Origin: Bacteroidota bacterium
GTDB lineage: Bacteria; Bacteroidota; Bacteroidia; Chitinophagales; Chitinophagaceae
Length of the DNA: 33,711 bases
NCBI GenBank assembly: GCA_029555415.1
Contig: JAKPSI010000058.1
Span: 1-33,711, forward strand
Direction of reading: 5' to 3'
The position numbers and the translations under genes are program-made. Of this stretch, positions 16,194 through 24,092 are shown in pieces (the first letter of the stretch is position 1; every line of letters starts with the position of its first letter). The notes under the pieces are model-generated. The model worked only from the letters and a program-made list of their open reading frames with translations. It made no database searches and had not been told where the DNA came from.

Positions 16194-16301
16194 CGTTGTT
16201 GAGGATAAATAAATATGCATTCCATTTCAATCCGGACTTCTTTCTTCTCCCGTATCTGTTCCTGTTCGTTCTAATCAATCAACAATTAAACAGTAATCTT
16301 T

Positions 16302-16868
16302 ATGAAATCGCTTAAACAATCTTTTTTGCTCATTGCAGCCGCATTTTTCTTCCAGTCTTCTTTCGGACAGAACATGATGGATGAAAAGACCGTACAGGTT
16401 GGCGGTGCAGCCATGTATCCTACTAAGAATATCGTGGAGAACGCGGTCAATTCCAAGGATCACACCACCCTCGTTGCGGCTGTTAAAGCGGCAGGACTTG
16501 TGGAAACCCTTCAGAGTGCCGGCCCCTTCACGGTTTTCGCTCCAACGAATGCGGCATTTGGCCTGTTACCTGCCGGGACCGTTGAAACACTCGTGAAGCC
16601 CGAGAACAAGGCTCAGCTGACCGGTATCCTGACCTATCATGTGGTTGCTGGTCGCCTGGGTACCCGTGAACTGGATGCGCTCATCAAAGAAGGTAAAGGC
16701 ACAGCCAGTCTGAAGACCGTTGCAGGTGGCACTTTGTGGGTCATGAAAAAAGGCGGCAAATACATGCTGAAGGATGAAAATGGCGGCATGGCTACCGTTA
16801 CGATCGGAAATGTGTTCCAGAGCAATGGTGTGATCCATGTGATCGACCATGTGGTACTTCCCAAATAA
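16302..16868 (+). CDS. Secreted fasciclin (FAS1) domain protein
   Basis: The 188-residue protein has a signal peptide (MKSLKQSFLLIAAAFFFQSS, cleavage after FGQ at about 23) and a single FAS1 domain from about residue 43 to 187. The two conserved FAS1 blocks are clear: H1, GPFTVFAPTNAAFGLLPAG, and H2, ending in NGVIHVIDHVVLPK; the central YHVV tetrad is also present in LTYHVVAGRL. FAS1 proteins mediate cell-surface adhesion or matrix contact. Start ATG 16302 opens the signal peptide. A strong terminator follows at once, so the gene is monocistronic. No exact promoter octamer is visible in the 140-base divergent gap. Confidence 0.93.
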   Translation: MKSLKQSFLLIAAAFFFQSSFGQNMMDEKTVQVGGAAMYPTKNIVENAVNSKDHTTLVAAVKAAGLVETLQSAGPFTVFAPTNAAFGLLPAGTVETLVKPENKAQLTGILTYHVVAGRLGTRELDALIKEGKGTASLKTVAGGTLWVMKKGGKYMLKDENGGMATVTIGNVFQSNGVIHVIDHVVLPK

Positions 16869-16874
16869 AGGAAT

Positions 16875-16908
16875 TTGCCCCGACGCTTCGGTCGGGGCAA
16901 CCTTTTTT
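16875..16908 (+). terminator. Rho-independent terminator after the fasciclin gene
   Basis: A perfect 10-bp stem TTGCCCCGAC / GTCGGGGCAA (16875-16884 with 16891-16900) with a 6-nt GCTTCG loop, then CC and six T. Confidence 0.92.
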
Positions 16909-16984
16909 CCGGGTTCCCCGATATTTCAAAAGCAGGACCATTAACCATTAAACTTTTTTCGTCACCTGCTGTTGTGTTATCAGA

Positions 16985-17075
16985 GGTTTGCAACCCTGTG
17001 AATAAAGAAATTGTAAGAATTTCCATTTTGAAGGGCAAACCAGGCCGGTTCTCCGAAAGGAAGCCGGTCTTTTTT
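16985..17075 (+). ncRNA. Candidate small structured RNA with its own terminator
   Basis: A second intrinsic terminator is present at 17043-17075 (GGCCGGTTCTCC pairing with GGAAGCCGGTC, GAAA-type loop, then six T), although the fasciclin gene was already ended at 16908. Between the two, GGTTTGC (16985-16991) pairs with GCAAACC (17035-17041), closing a ~57-nt domain that runs directly into the terminator hairpin. No convincing coding frame or exact promoter octamer is found in 16909-16985, so the RNA call is tentative. A back-up terminator is the alternative. Confidence 0.35.
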
Positions 17076-17154
17076 ATGCAAAGACCCCGAATTTCATGAT
17101 TTGTTGAAATCTTAGATTATGAATATCCCGTATATTTAAACACAAGATCAAGTC

Positions 17155-17829
17155 ATGAAGAAGATCGTTCCCAAACATCCCCTGGCTATACGCTGGTTCC
17201 ACTGGATCAACTTTCCTGTGCTGGCCTTGATGATATGGAGTGGCCTGCTGATCTACTGGGCCAATGATGTGTACCGTATCGGTTTCGGCTCCACTACCCT
17301 GGTGAAATTTTTCCCGGATTCTGTATATAAAACCCTCAGTCTGGATAAAAGACTCGCCGAAGGGATGTCCTACCATTTTTTCTTCATGTGGTTCTTTTTT
17401 CTGAACGGCCTGGCCTATGTACTCTATACCCTTTTTTCCGGTGAATGGCGGGTATTATTGCCCAACAGACATTCTATAAAGGAAGCCTGGCAGGTTTTTC
17501 TGCATGATATCCATCTCCGGAAAAAGGCACCGGAAGTGAAAGGTAAATTCAACGGTGCGCAGCAGATCGCTTATACATCCATCATCATCATGGGACTGGG
17601 CTCCTTACTGACAGGATTGGCGATCTACAAGCCCGTTCAGCTGGGCTGGCTTTGCGCGCTGTTCGGCGGTTACAAGGCATCAAGGGTGATCCACTTTGTG
17701 CTGACGATCGGATATGTATTGTTCTTCCTGGTTCACATTTATCAGGTCATCCGTGCGGGTTGGAATAATTTCCGGGCCATGGTGACCGGTTTTGAAGTAC
17801 ACACTGTAAAAGAAGAAGAAATAAAATAA
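17155..17829 (+). CDS. Membrane-bound diheme cytochrome b (b561-type), electron partner of a Mo enzyme
   Basis: A 224-residue integral membrane protein of the cytochrome b561/formate-dehydrogenase-gamma type. Four main membrane helices are visible at about 20-38, 70-92, 139-157 and 178-199. Candidate heme ligands are His16, His74, His180 and His194, in RWFHW, SYHFFF, RVIHF and VHIYQ, which fits two b hemes. Such subunits exchange electrons between the quinone pool and a periplasmic oxidoreductase. The neighbouring gene, five nt downstream (only 4 bases between stop and ATG), is a molybdopterin oxidoreductase, so the two probably form a membrane complex. A near-consensus octamer TATATTTA lies 16 nt before the ATG. 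Confidence 0.88.
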   Translation: MKKIVPKHPLAIRWFHWINFPVLALMIWSGLLIYWANDVYRIGFGSTTLVKFFPDSVYKTLSLDKRLAEGMSYHFFFMWFFFLNGLAYVLYTLFSGEWRVLLPNRHSIKEAWQVFLHDIHLRKKAPEVKGKFNGAQQIAYTSIIIMGLGSLLTGLAIYKPVQLGWLCALFGGYKASRVIHFVLTIGYVLFFLVHIYQVIRAGWNNFRAMVTGFEVHTVKEEEIK

Positions 17830-17833
17830 TCAT

Positions 17834-18613
17834 ATGGCCGGAACACTTTCCGTTCTTTTCAAAAAGAATAAACAACTGAATACGGATGAACTCATCCGGA
17901 AGAAGACATTCTGGTCTTTCTTCATCTTTTTCTGCCTGATCATTTCGGCGTTCATGGGCTGGAAGCTGCTTCAGCAACAACCCAAAGTGAACGGGGTATT
18001 GCGTCCATTCAAGAATGTGATGGCGGCCAATGAGCAGGTGTTCAACAAAATATTATCCGATAAACATCTGGCAAAAGAATATCCGTTGTCTGAAGCGGTA
18101 CCGGTTCCCCGCGTGAACGGCTATCTCGGTATGGGCAATGAATTTGATGCATCTCAATGGTCACTCATCGTGGTCAGGAAGAACGGAGATACGCTCAGAG
18201 TGAGTCTGGACCAGATCAAAAAACTCCCGAAAAAGGACCTGGTGTTCAATTTCAAATGCATTGAAGGCTGGTGTCAGGTATCCCATTGGGCCGGAGCGCG
18301 GTTCTCAGATTTCATCTCTGCTTTTGGTCTGCAGGATGAAAGCGCATTTAAATACGTGGGCATGTCCACACCCGATCAACAATACTATGTAGGTATCGAT
18401 ATGCCCAGTGCCCTGCACCCGCAGACCCTGCTCTGTTATGAAATGAACGGAAAACCGTTACCGATGAATCAGGGTTATCCCCTCCGTCTCATCATTCCGG
18501 TGAAATACGGTGTCAAGAGCATCAAGCGTATCGGTACGATGAAGTTCTCGGATAACAGACCTCCCGATTACTGGGCGGATAAAAAAGGTTACGATTATTT
18601 TTCAGGACTCTGA
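17834..18613 (+). CDS. Membrane-anchored molybdopterin-dependent oxidoreductase (sulfite oxidase/MsrP family)
   Basis: The 259-residue protein has one N-terminal membrane helix (about 26-43) and a C-terminal Mo-cofactor domain of the sulfite oxidase family. FKCIEGWCQVSHWAGARF matches the cofactor segment, with Cys142 as the expected Mo ligand; MSTPDQQYYVGIDMPSALHP and GKPLPMNQGYPLRLIIP are the later conserved blocks. The latter matches the family's N-G-x-P-L-P-x-x-x-G-x-P-x-R pattern. It is shorter than E. coli MsrP and is anchored rather than released. Where a Tat signal would show R-R-x-F it has K-K-T-F (23-26), so its export route is unclear. With the cytochrome b upstream it probably forms a two-gene unit like MsrPQ; substrate unknown. 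Its stop abuts the convergent lutA-like gene's stop in TGATCA. Confidence 0.87.
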   Translation: MAGTLSVLFKKNKQLNTDELIRKKTFWSFFIFFCLIISAFMGWKLLQQQPKVNGVLRPFKNVMAANEQVFNKILSDKHLAKEYPLSEAVPVPRVNGYLGMGNEFDASQWSLIVVRKNGDTLRVSLDQIKKLPKKDLVFNFKCIEGWCQVSHWAGARFSDFISAFGLQDESAFKYVGMSTPDQQYYVGIDMPSALHPQTLLCYEMNGKPLPMNQGYPLRLIIPVKYGVKSIKRIGTMKFSDNRPPDYWADKKGYDYFSGL

Positions 18614-19333
18614 TCACCAGCCACTGGCCAGTACATCTGCCAGGTGTTTGGCCTGAATGGAATATCCTTTGTGTTTGATATAACCCTGCAGGTGCATCAG
18701 GCAGGAAAGGTCGGTCGAGATCAGGTAATCCGCGCCGGTGGCGAGTGCATTCTCTACTTTCTGTTCGCCCATTCCAACTGAGATGGAATCGAATTTCACG
18801 GCAAATGTTCCGCCAAAACCACAACAGGTTTCCACATCATTCATCTCTGTGAGCTGCAGTCCTTTTACATGTGAAAGCAATCTGCGTGGTTCCCCTTTGA
18901 TCCTGCATTCACGCAATCCGGCACAACTGTCGTGGTAAGTAGCCTTCCCGGGCAGACTGGCACCGAAATCCTCCACCTGGAGCACATTCACGAGGAATTC
19001 AGATAATTCGAAAACGCGTTTATTGAGGTCCATCACATCATGATGGAGAGAGGAATTGTCGAACAGTTTAGGAAAGTAGTTCCTTACAAAACCGACGCAG
19101 CTTGCACTGGGTGCGACAACATAATCAGATCCGCTGAAATCGCTGATGAATTTGGCACAGACCGATTTTGATTCTTCCCAATAGCCAGCATTGAATGCGG
19201 GCTGCCCACAGCAGGTCTGTGCAGAATTATAGCTAACGGTACAGCCGGCTTTTTCCAGCACTTTGACCATGTTGAATCCGGTTTCAGGATAGAGCTGGTC
19301 AACAAAACAAGGGATGAATATTTGTACGTTCAA
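18614..19333 (-). CDS. LutA/YkgE-like (Fe-S)-binding oxidoreductase subunit, CCG domains
   Basis: The 239-residue protein has the two-repeat CCG domain of LutA/GlcF-type proteins: Cys9 with C41-C42-G43 (TCCGQPAFNAG), then HDSCAGLREC and TCCGFGGTF in the second repeat. LutA with LutB and LutC oxidises L-lactate to pyruvate; the CCG domain binds iron-sulfur or hetero-disulfide-type centres. LutB and LutC are not in this window, so the function here could be another flavin or quinone-linked reaction. The start is TTG at 19333 (reads MNVQIFIPCF), which fits the family N-terminus; no ATG is available in the right place. It is last in the pdhA-TPR-ribH operon, 14 nt after ribH. Confidence 0.87.
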   Translation of the reverse strand: MNVQIFIPCFVDQLYPETGFNMVKVLEKAGCTVSYNSAQTCCGQPAFNAGYWEESKSVCAKFISDFSGSDYVVAPSASCVGFVRNYFPKLFDNSSLHHDVMDLNKRVFELSEFLVNVLQVEDFGASLPGKATYHDSCAGLRECRIKGEPRRLLSHVKGLQLTEMNDVETCCGFGGTFAVKFDSISVGMGEQKVENALATGADYLISTDLSCLMHLQGYIKHKGYSIQAKHLADVLASGW

Positions 19334-19347
19334 GGCTGCAGGTTTAA

Positions 19348-19845
19348 TTACAGTGATTGATTAAATGCGATCATTTTTAAAGCGGTCACAGCAGCTTCTT
19401 CACCTTTATGACCGTGCTTCCCTCCGATCCGCTCATTTGCCTGTTCTTCATGATCGACCGTCAGGACCCCAAAGATAACCGGAACCGGCAGATCCAGGTT
19501 CAGGTACAGTACACCATCTGTTACGGCCCGGCACACGTAGTCAAAATGCGGTGTATCGCCACGCACCACACAACCCAGCGCCACGAATGCATCCGGTCTT
19601 TTCTTTTTCGCGGTTTTTTTCCAGTAACGTTTGATCGCGAACGGAATCTCGACCGCTCCGGGTACCGTGACCGTATGGATCATCCATTCACTGACCCCGA
19701 GCGCGATCAGTTTTGCCCGGCAGCCTTTTTCCAGTTCATCCACGATCGCGGCATTCCATTCGGTCTTGACCAAAACAAGACAGGCATCCTTTTGGATAGG
19801 GATGCCTGTGAGTTGTAAAAGATCGCTGTTGTGAACGTCAGCCAT
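19348..19845 (-). CDS. ribH: 6,7-dimethyl-8-ribityllumazine synthase
   Basis: RibH condenses 5-amino-6-ribitylamino-uracil with dihydroxybutanone phosphate to give lumazine, the riboflavin precursor, in an icosahedral or pentameric cytoplasmic assembly. The 165-residue protein shows the family motifs VPGAVEIPFA, LGCVVRGDTPHFDYV (with the catalytic His in T-P-H-F-D), FGVLTVDHEEQANER and GGKHGHKGEEAA. Length is normal. Start ATG 19845 lies two bases after the TPR gene's stop (TAA-TT-ATG), so translation is coupled. No other riboflavin gene is nearby. Confidence 0.96.
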   Translation of the reverse strand: MADVHNSDLLQLTGIPIQKDACLVLVKTEWNAAIVDELEKGCRAKLIALGVSEWMIHTVTVPGAVEIPFAIKRYWKKTAKKKRPDAFVALGCVVRGDTPHFDYVCRAVTDGVLYLNLDLPVPVIFGVLTVDHEEQANERIGGKHGHKGEEAAVTALKMIAFNQSL

Positions 19846-19847
19846 AA

Positions 19848-20540
19848 TTATTTTTCGGAGTTATATACACCCAGTTGAGCGAGGTAATTATCCGCATCGA
19901 ATGCCTGCTGTGATTTCGGGAATTTCTCTTTCAGCTCTTTGTAGAGACTGATGGCTTCCTTACTGTCCTTCAGTACCCTGTCGGCCAGATAGCCCGCCAG
20001 GAAAAGGTATTCAGCGGAATTCACTTCATCTGATTCGAAATGATGCGCGGCTTTTTTGTAATAGCTGAGCGCGTCACTGTTCTTACCCAGGTCAGCATAA
20101 GCATCCGCCATCAGTTTCCAGGCACGGGCCTGCACCGGTTTGGAGCTGCTGCTGAATTTGCTGAGATGTTTCAGCGCTTTATCATTATCGTTCAGTTTGA
20201 TATAGCAGGTACCTGCATAATATTCCGCGAGGTTTGCAGCATCCGTGCCACTGTATTTTTCAATGACCTTCAGGAAACCGATCGACTGACCATCACCATT
20301 CAGGGCGAGGTTCACGGAGTCGATGCGCCAGTATTCTTCCGCTTTGAACATCGCGTCCGCGGCTTTGGTTTCTTTGGGTTTCTTCACATATTCCTGGTAG
20401 CTGTACCAGCCTGCGATAGCGGCGATCACGACGAGTGAAACGATCACCAGCGGTTTACTGTATTTGGCCCAGAAGTTCCGGGCTTTGGCGATCACGACCT
20501 CATTGCTGTCCTGTTCGTGCACTTTGTTCTGATCTGACAT
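19848..20540 (-). CDS. Membrane-anchored TPR protein (YfgM-like)
   Basis: A 230-residue protein with a hydrophilic N-terminus, one membrane helix at about 31-50 (LVIVSLVVIAAIAGWYSYQE) and a C-terminal TPR domain. Helix pairs are visible in NLAEYYAGTCYIKLNDNDKA, ARAWKLMADAYADLGKNSDA, LSYYKKAAHHFE and EAISLYKELKEKFPKSQQAF. The layout (N-in anchor, extracytoplasmic TPR) matches YfgM/ancillary Sec-associated proteins; function here is inferred only from architecture. I chose ATG 20540 (MSDQNKV); the frame opens at 20585, overlapping pdhA, but those 15 residues are asparagine/glutamine-rich and unlikely. It sits between pdhA and ribH in a tight operon. Confidence 0.85.
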   Translation of the reverse strand: MSDQNKVHEQDSNEVVIAKARNFWAKYSKPLVIVSLVVIAAIAGWYSYQEYVKKPKETKAADAMFKAEEYWRIDSVNLALNGDGQSIGFLKVIEKYSGTDAANLAEYYAGTCYIKLNDNDKALKHLSKFSSSSKPVQARAWKLMADAYADLGKNSDALSYYKKAAHHFESDEVNSAEYLFLAGYLADRVLKDSKEAISLYKELKEKFPKSQQAFDADNYLAQLGVYNSEK

Positions 20541-20581
20541 ATTGATTTGCTGTTTACTTAATTGCTGATTTGGGTTATTGA

Positions 20582-21577
20582 TCAATCTGTAATGAAAGGA
20601 TAGTTCTGATCCACATACACATCCTTGAGTACTTCGCTGTCATCCGGCCAGGGGCTTTCTTCGGCGAATTTCACGGATTCTGTAACGATGGCATCCACGC
20701 GCTGATCGATCGCTTTGATCTCTTCGTCGGTAGCGAGATTATTGTCACGCATCGTTTTCAGCAGTTGATGGATCGGGTCTTTGCTCTTGTACTCGTCCAC
20801 TTCATCCTTGGTACGGTATTTCTGCGGGTCACTGATGGAGTGACCTTTGTAGCGGTAGGTTTTGATCTCAAGCAGTGTCGGGCCGCCTTTTTCACGGGCG
20901 CGTTTCACCGCACGGCCAATGCCTTCGTGTACTGATTCGGCGCTCATGCCGTCGATCGTATCAGCGGGCATTTCATAAGCGTCGGCCAGTTTATAAATAT
21001 CGATCACGTTGGAAGTACGTTCAATCGAAGTACCCATCGCGTAGTTATTGTTCTCGCAGATGAAGATCACCGGGAGTTTCCAGAGCATGGCCAGGTTGAA
21101 GGTCTCATGCAGGATACCCTGACGAGCAGCACCATCTCCGAAATAAGCCAGTACTACATTGTCCGTTCCGCGGTATTGTTCCGCGAAAGCGAGACCTGCA
21201 CCGGTTCCGATCTGTGCGCCTACGATACCATGACCGCCGTAGAAATTGCAATCCTTTCCGAAGAAGTGCATGGATCCGCCTTTTCCTTTCGCGTTACCTG
21301 TTGCTTTTCCGTACAACTCGGCCATACAGCTGTTGACAGAAACGCCTTTGGCAATGGCCAGTCCGTGATCACGATAAGCGGTGATAAAAAGGTCTTCCGG
21401 GCGTGTCGCGGTCATAGCACCGGCAGCGATCGCTTCCTGTCCCACATAGGCGTGGAAAAAGCCGCGGATCTTTCCTTCCATCTTATATTTTTCTTCCGCC
21501 ATCAGTTCAAACTGACGGATCAGTTGCATCAGCTCGTACCAATACAGGTAGGTCTCTCTTGAAAACTTGGTTGCCAC
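20582..21577 (-). CDS. pdhA: Pyruvate dehydrogenase E1 component, alpha subunit
   Basis: E1-alpha binds thiamine diphosphate and, with E1-beta, decarboxylates pyruvate and transfers the acetyl group to E2 lipoyl. The 331-residue protein has the ThDP motif GDGAARQGILHETFNLAMLW ... ENNNYAM, and the phosphorylation-loop-like YRYKGHSISDPQKYRTKDE seen in mitochondrial-type E1-alpha. The GGHGIVGAQIGTGAGLAFA segment is also conserved. The start is GTG at 21577 (VATKFSRETY); the first internal ATG would delete 16 residues of the conserved N-terminus. The E1-beta, E2 and E3 genes are not adjacent; instead a TPR protein, ribH and a LutA-like gene follow. An exact promoter octamer lies at 21637-21644. 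Confidence 0.95.
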   Translation of the reverse strand: MATKFSRETYLYWYELMQLIRQFELMAEEKYKMEGKIRGFFHAYVGQEAIAAGAMTATRPEDLFITAYRDHGLAIAKGVSVNSCMAELYGKATGNAKGKGGSMHFFGKDCNFYGGHGIVGAQIGTGAGLAFAEQYRGTDNVVLAYFGDGAARQGILHETFNLAMLWKLPVIFICENNNYAMGTSIERTSNVIDIYKLADAYEMPADTIDGMSAESVHEGIGRAVKRAREKGGPTLLEIKTYRYKGHSISDPQKYRTKDEVDEYKSKDPIHQLLKTMRDNNLATDEEIKAIDQRVDAIVTESVKFAEESPWPDDSEVLKDVYVDQNYPFITD

Positions 21578-21605
21578 CAGCTAATAATTTGAGGTTAAGG
21601 CCCGT

Positions 21606-21644
21606 CCCGGTGGTGTACCGGGTCACGAAGCGGCTGCAAAAATA
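21606..21644 (-). promoter_or_regulatory. pdhA promoter octamer and leader hairpin
   Basis: On the minus strand TATTTTTG (21644-21637) is an exact TAnnTTTG match about 60 nt before the GTG start; a TTG lies ~21 nt upstream of it. The leader contains a perfect 6-bp hairpin, CCCGGT (21606-21611) with ACCGGG (21617-21622). Its role, if any, is unknown. Confidence 0.5.
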
Positions 21645-21727
21645 AGGGAAACCCGGGGGAATTTCAACAGCAGTTGCTGACCTGTTTTAAACATAAAAGC
21701 TTTGAAAATAGCAACATATAAAAGTTC

Positions 21728-21735
21728 TATTTTTG
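21728..21735 (+). promoter_or_regulatory. -7 promoter octamer of the radical SAM gene (leaderless geometry)
   Basis: TATTTTTG matches TAnnTTTG exactly; four bases (gccg) separate it from the ATG at 21740. A TTTG in CTTTGAAAA lies 23 nt upstream as a possible -33 element. Confidence 0.55.
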
Positions 21736-21739
21736 GCCG

Positions 21740-22831
21740 ATGGCTAACAGAATTACCCGCCGGCGACTGCAGAAAGCGATCCTACGCCTGAAAAGGCTGC
21801 CGGGGGGCATGGATTTTATCCGCTACAGCCTGAACAAGTTACGCGGGTTCTGGCTCCGTTTGACCCGTAGTACAAAGGTTCCCCACCCCGCTTCGATCAT
21901 GCTGGAAGTGACCAATCAGTGCAATCTGGCCTGTATCACCTGTCCCCGGGAATATGCCTTTGGGGAGCAAATGGCCAAGGGGTTCATGGACCTGGAAAAG
22001 ATGAAAAAAGTGGTGGATGAGGCCTATCCCTATGTGGATTCGATCGGATTGACCGGTTTGGGGGAAACCTTCATGTACAAGAAACTGCCGGAGATCGTCC
22101 GTTATATCCGTGAAAAGAACAAGGGGATCATCATCAGCGTTTCCACCAATGCACACTTACCCGTCAGTATCGATATGGCCAGAACACTGGCCGGTGAATT
22201 GGATACGATCCAGGTTTCGATCGACGGTACGGGCAAAGTGTATGAACAGGTGCGGCTGAAAAGTGAGTACCCTTTCTTTTATGAGAACATGCGTCAGACC
22301 GTTGAGATCTGCCGGGGCAAACGCGCTTCGGTGATGTTCAATTTCGTTGCCATCAAAGAGAACTATACATCTATGGCCGATGTGGTGAATCTGGCCGGTG
22401 AGCTGGGTGTGAAATTCGTGAACATCACTCCTTTCAATGTAGCATCGGTTACGATCTATGATAAGTCGTATTATGATTTCTTCCAGACCCCTGCATTCAA
22501 AGCGGAACTGAAGAAAGCGAAACAGGCGGCTCAACAATATCCGGAGATGGAATTCACCACCTGGGATATCGAAGCACCGAAAGGTTTCCGGAAATGTGAT
22601 CTGGTCTGGTCGCATTTCTATGTATCGTGGGATGGATATGCCACTCCCTGCTGCGCCAAGCCTTTCCCCAAGGAACTGAATTTCGGGAATGTATTCGATG
22701 ACGGACTGATGACCTGCCTGAACAATAAGGATTACCGCAGTTTCCGCGCTGCCTGGTTCCGGAATGAGGCACCGGCGTTCTGTAAAAACTGTCATATTCT
22801 GGACCTGGATCCGGTTCATATCGGGGACTGA
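21740..22831 (+). CDS. Radical SAM/SPASM protein
   Basis: The 363-residue enzyme carries the radical SAM cluster motif C61-x3-C65-x2-C68 (CNLACITC) and a SPASM region with Cys286, Cys304-305, Cys326, Cys348 and Cys351 (FCKNC near the end), enough for an auxiliary 4Fe-4S cluster. A basic N-terminus (RITRRRLQKAILRLKRL) precedes the TIM-barrel, and GLTGLGET is the family's glycine-rich segment. SPASM enzymes modify peptides, proteins or sugars; the substrate here is not deducible because no precursor peptide or partner enzyme is adjacent. The ATG is four bases after an exact promoter octamer. recF follows 40 bases downstream on the same strand. Confidence 0.9.
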   Translation: MANRITRRRLQKAILRLKRLPGGMDFIRYSLNKLRGFWLRLTRSTKVPHPASIMLEVTNQCNLACITCPREYAFGEQMAKGFMDLEKMKKVVDEAYPYVDSIGLTGLGETFMYKKLPEIVRYIREKNKGIIISVSTNAHLPVSIDMARTLAGELDTIQVSIDGTGKVYEQVRLKSEYPFFYENMRQTVEICRGKRASVMFNFVAIKENYTSMADVVNLAGELGVKFVNITPFNVASVTIYDKSYYDFFQTPAFKAELKKAKQAAQQYPEMEFTTWDIEAPKGFRKCDLVWSHFYVSWDGYATPCCAKPFPKELNFGNVFDDGLMTCLNNKDYRSFRAAWFRNEAPAFCKNCHILDLDPVHIGD

Positions 22832-22871
22832 TGTCTTGTTTCCTCACCGCTCCCGCTTAACTTGCAGGCTC

Positions 22872-23957
22872 ATGCTGCGTCTTGATTCCATATCGCTTTA
22901 TCAGTTCAAGAATTATCCTGAAAGCGCGTTCGCTTTTCCGGAAAGGGTGATGTGCATTTGCGGAAGGAATGGCGCGGGTAAGACCAATCTATTGGATGCG
23001 ATCCATTACCTCTGTTTCACCCGCAGTTACTTCACAAGAATGGATGCGAACAATGTAATGCAGGGCCGCAGCGGGTTTCGTGTGCAGGGGCAATTGCGGC
23101 TGACCGGTAAGGATGAGACTGCGGTTTGTTTGCTGCGCGAAACAGGAAAGAAGGAAATGATGGTGAACGGGGATGCGTATGATAAATTTTCAAGACATAT
23201 CGGACGCTATACCTGTGTGGTGATCGCGCCCGATGACGCGCGTGTGATCACGGGTGGCAGTGAGGAACGAAGAGCATTCCTGGATGCGCTGCTGGCGCAA
23301 CTGGATGCAGCCTATTTACAACAACTCATCATTTACAATAAAGTTTTGCAGCAACGCAATTCCTTGCTGCGTCAATTCGCCGAACAGGGACGCCGGGACC
23401 TTTCTTTGCTGGATGTGCTGGATGCTCAGCTTGCTGATGCAGGTGACTTGATCGCTGAAAAGCGGCGGGTGTTCCTGCTTGATTTCCTGCCGGAAGTTTT
23501 ACGGTTATACAATCTGATCGCCGAGCAGGAAGAACCACTCATGCTGGTCTATGAATCCCAACTCCAGCATGGTTCGATGGCAGAATTGCTGGCACACGCC
23601 AGGAACAAGGATCTGCAGGCACAACGCAGTACGATGGGTATTCACCGGGATGAGCTGGATTTCAAAATGGGACATCTGCCTTTCCGTTCCATCGCTTCAC
23701 AGGGACAGCGGAAAAGTCTGTTGTTCGCACTGAAACTTTCCGAACTGGAGGTGTTGCGCCGCGAAAAAGGATTCGCTCCCCTCCTGTTACTGGATGATGT
23801 GTTCGAGAAACTGGATGAAGAAAGGATCGGCAACCTGCTGAAGAAAGTTTGTGTGGAGAATGACGGCCAGATCTTTATTACGGACACGAATGAGGAGCGC
23901 CTGAAGCTGCAGATGAAAAAGATCGGAGTTCCTTACGGTATGATCCGGGTTGAATAG
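22872..23957 (+). CDS. recF: DNA replication and repair protein RecF
   Basis: RecF is an SMC-like ATPase that loads RecA at single-strand gaps with RecO and RecR. The 361-residue size is normal. It begins MLRLDSISLYQFKNY, the family N-terminus, followed by Walker A GRNGAGKT (31-38). Walker B and D-loop read LLLLDDVFEKLDEERI near the C-terminus, and the signature SQGQRKSLLFALKLSELEV is intact. Start ATG 22872 matches the family; the open frame extends back to 22764 but that overlaps the radical SAM gene and is unlike RecF. A partial octamer (TAACTTGC) precedes it. DUF721/DciA-like follows, an association also known from actinobacterial recF loci. Confidence 0.95.
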   Translation: MLRLDSISLYQFKNYPESAFAFPERVMCICGRNGAGKTNLLDAIHYLCFTRSYFTRMDANNVMQGRSGFRVQGQLRLTGKDETAVCLLRETGKKEMMVNGDAYDKFSRHIGRYTCVVIAPDDARVITGGSEERRAFLDALLAQLDAAYLQQLIIYNKVLQQRNSLLRQFAEQGRRDLSLLDVLDAQLADAGDLIAEKRRVFLLDFLPEVLRLYNLIAEQEEPLMLVYESQLQHGSMAELLAHARNKDLQAQRSTMGIHRDELDFKMGHLPFRSIASQGQRKSLLFALKLSELEVLRREKGFAPLLLLDDVFEKLDEERIGNLLKKVCVENDGQIFITDTNEERLKLQMKKIGVPYGMIRVE

Positions 23958-23959
23958 GA

Positions 23960-24080
23960 AATGTTGAGTTTTGAATTTTGAGTTTTGAATGGCTGCGTAA
24001 CCTCAGGAATGATCCCTGTGGATCCGAACTGTGTAGATAACGGGACCCATCTTAATTCAAATTTCAACATTTAAAATTCA
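23960..24080. repeat. AT-rich dispersed repeat with inverted ends, between recF and the DUF721 gene
   Basis: The left side holds tandem TTGAGTTTTGAA units (23965-23990); the right side holds TTCAAATTTCAACATTTAAA (about 24057-24076). AAATGTTGA near the left end is inverted as TCAACATTT near the right end. The block supplies much of the upstream region of the next gene. Confidence 0.5.
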
Positions 24081-24088
24081 TAATTTCG
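24081..24088 (+). promoter_or_regulatory. -7-like octamer of the DUF721 gene (leaderless geometry)
   Basis: TAATTTCG differs from TAnnTTTG at one base and ends four bases before the ATG at 24093, the same spacing as at serA and the radical SAM gene. Confidence 0.4.
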
Positions 24089-24092
24089 TGCA

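Noticed and set aside
16875-17099. A 74-codon frame after the fasciclin gene
   Set aside because: It runs through two terminator hairpins and has no start signal or protein-like pattern; a small RNA or a spare terminator explains the region better.
22157-22819. A 220-codon minus-strand frame opposite the radical SAM gene
   Set aside because: Antisense shadow of a frame with intact CxxxCxxC and SPASM cysteines.
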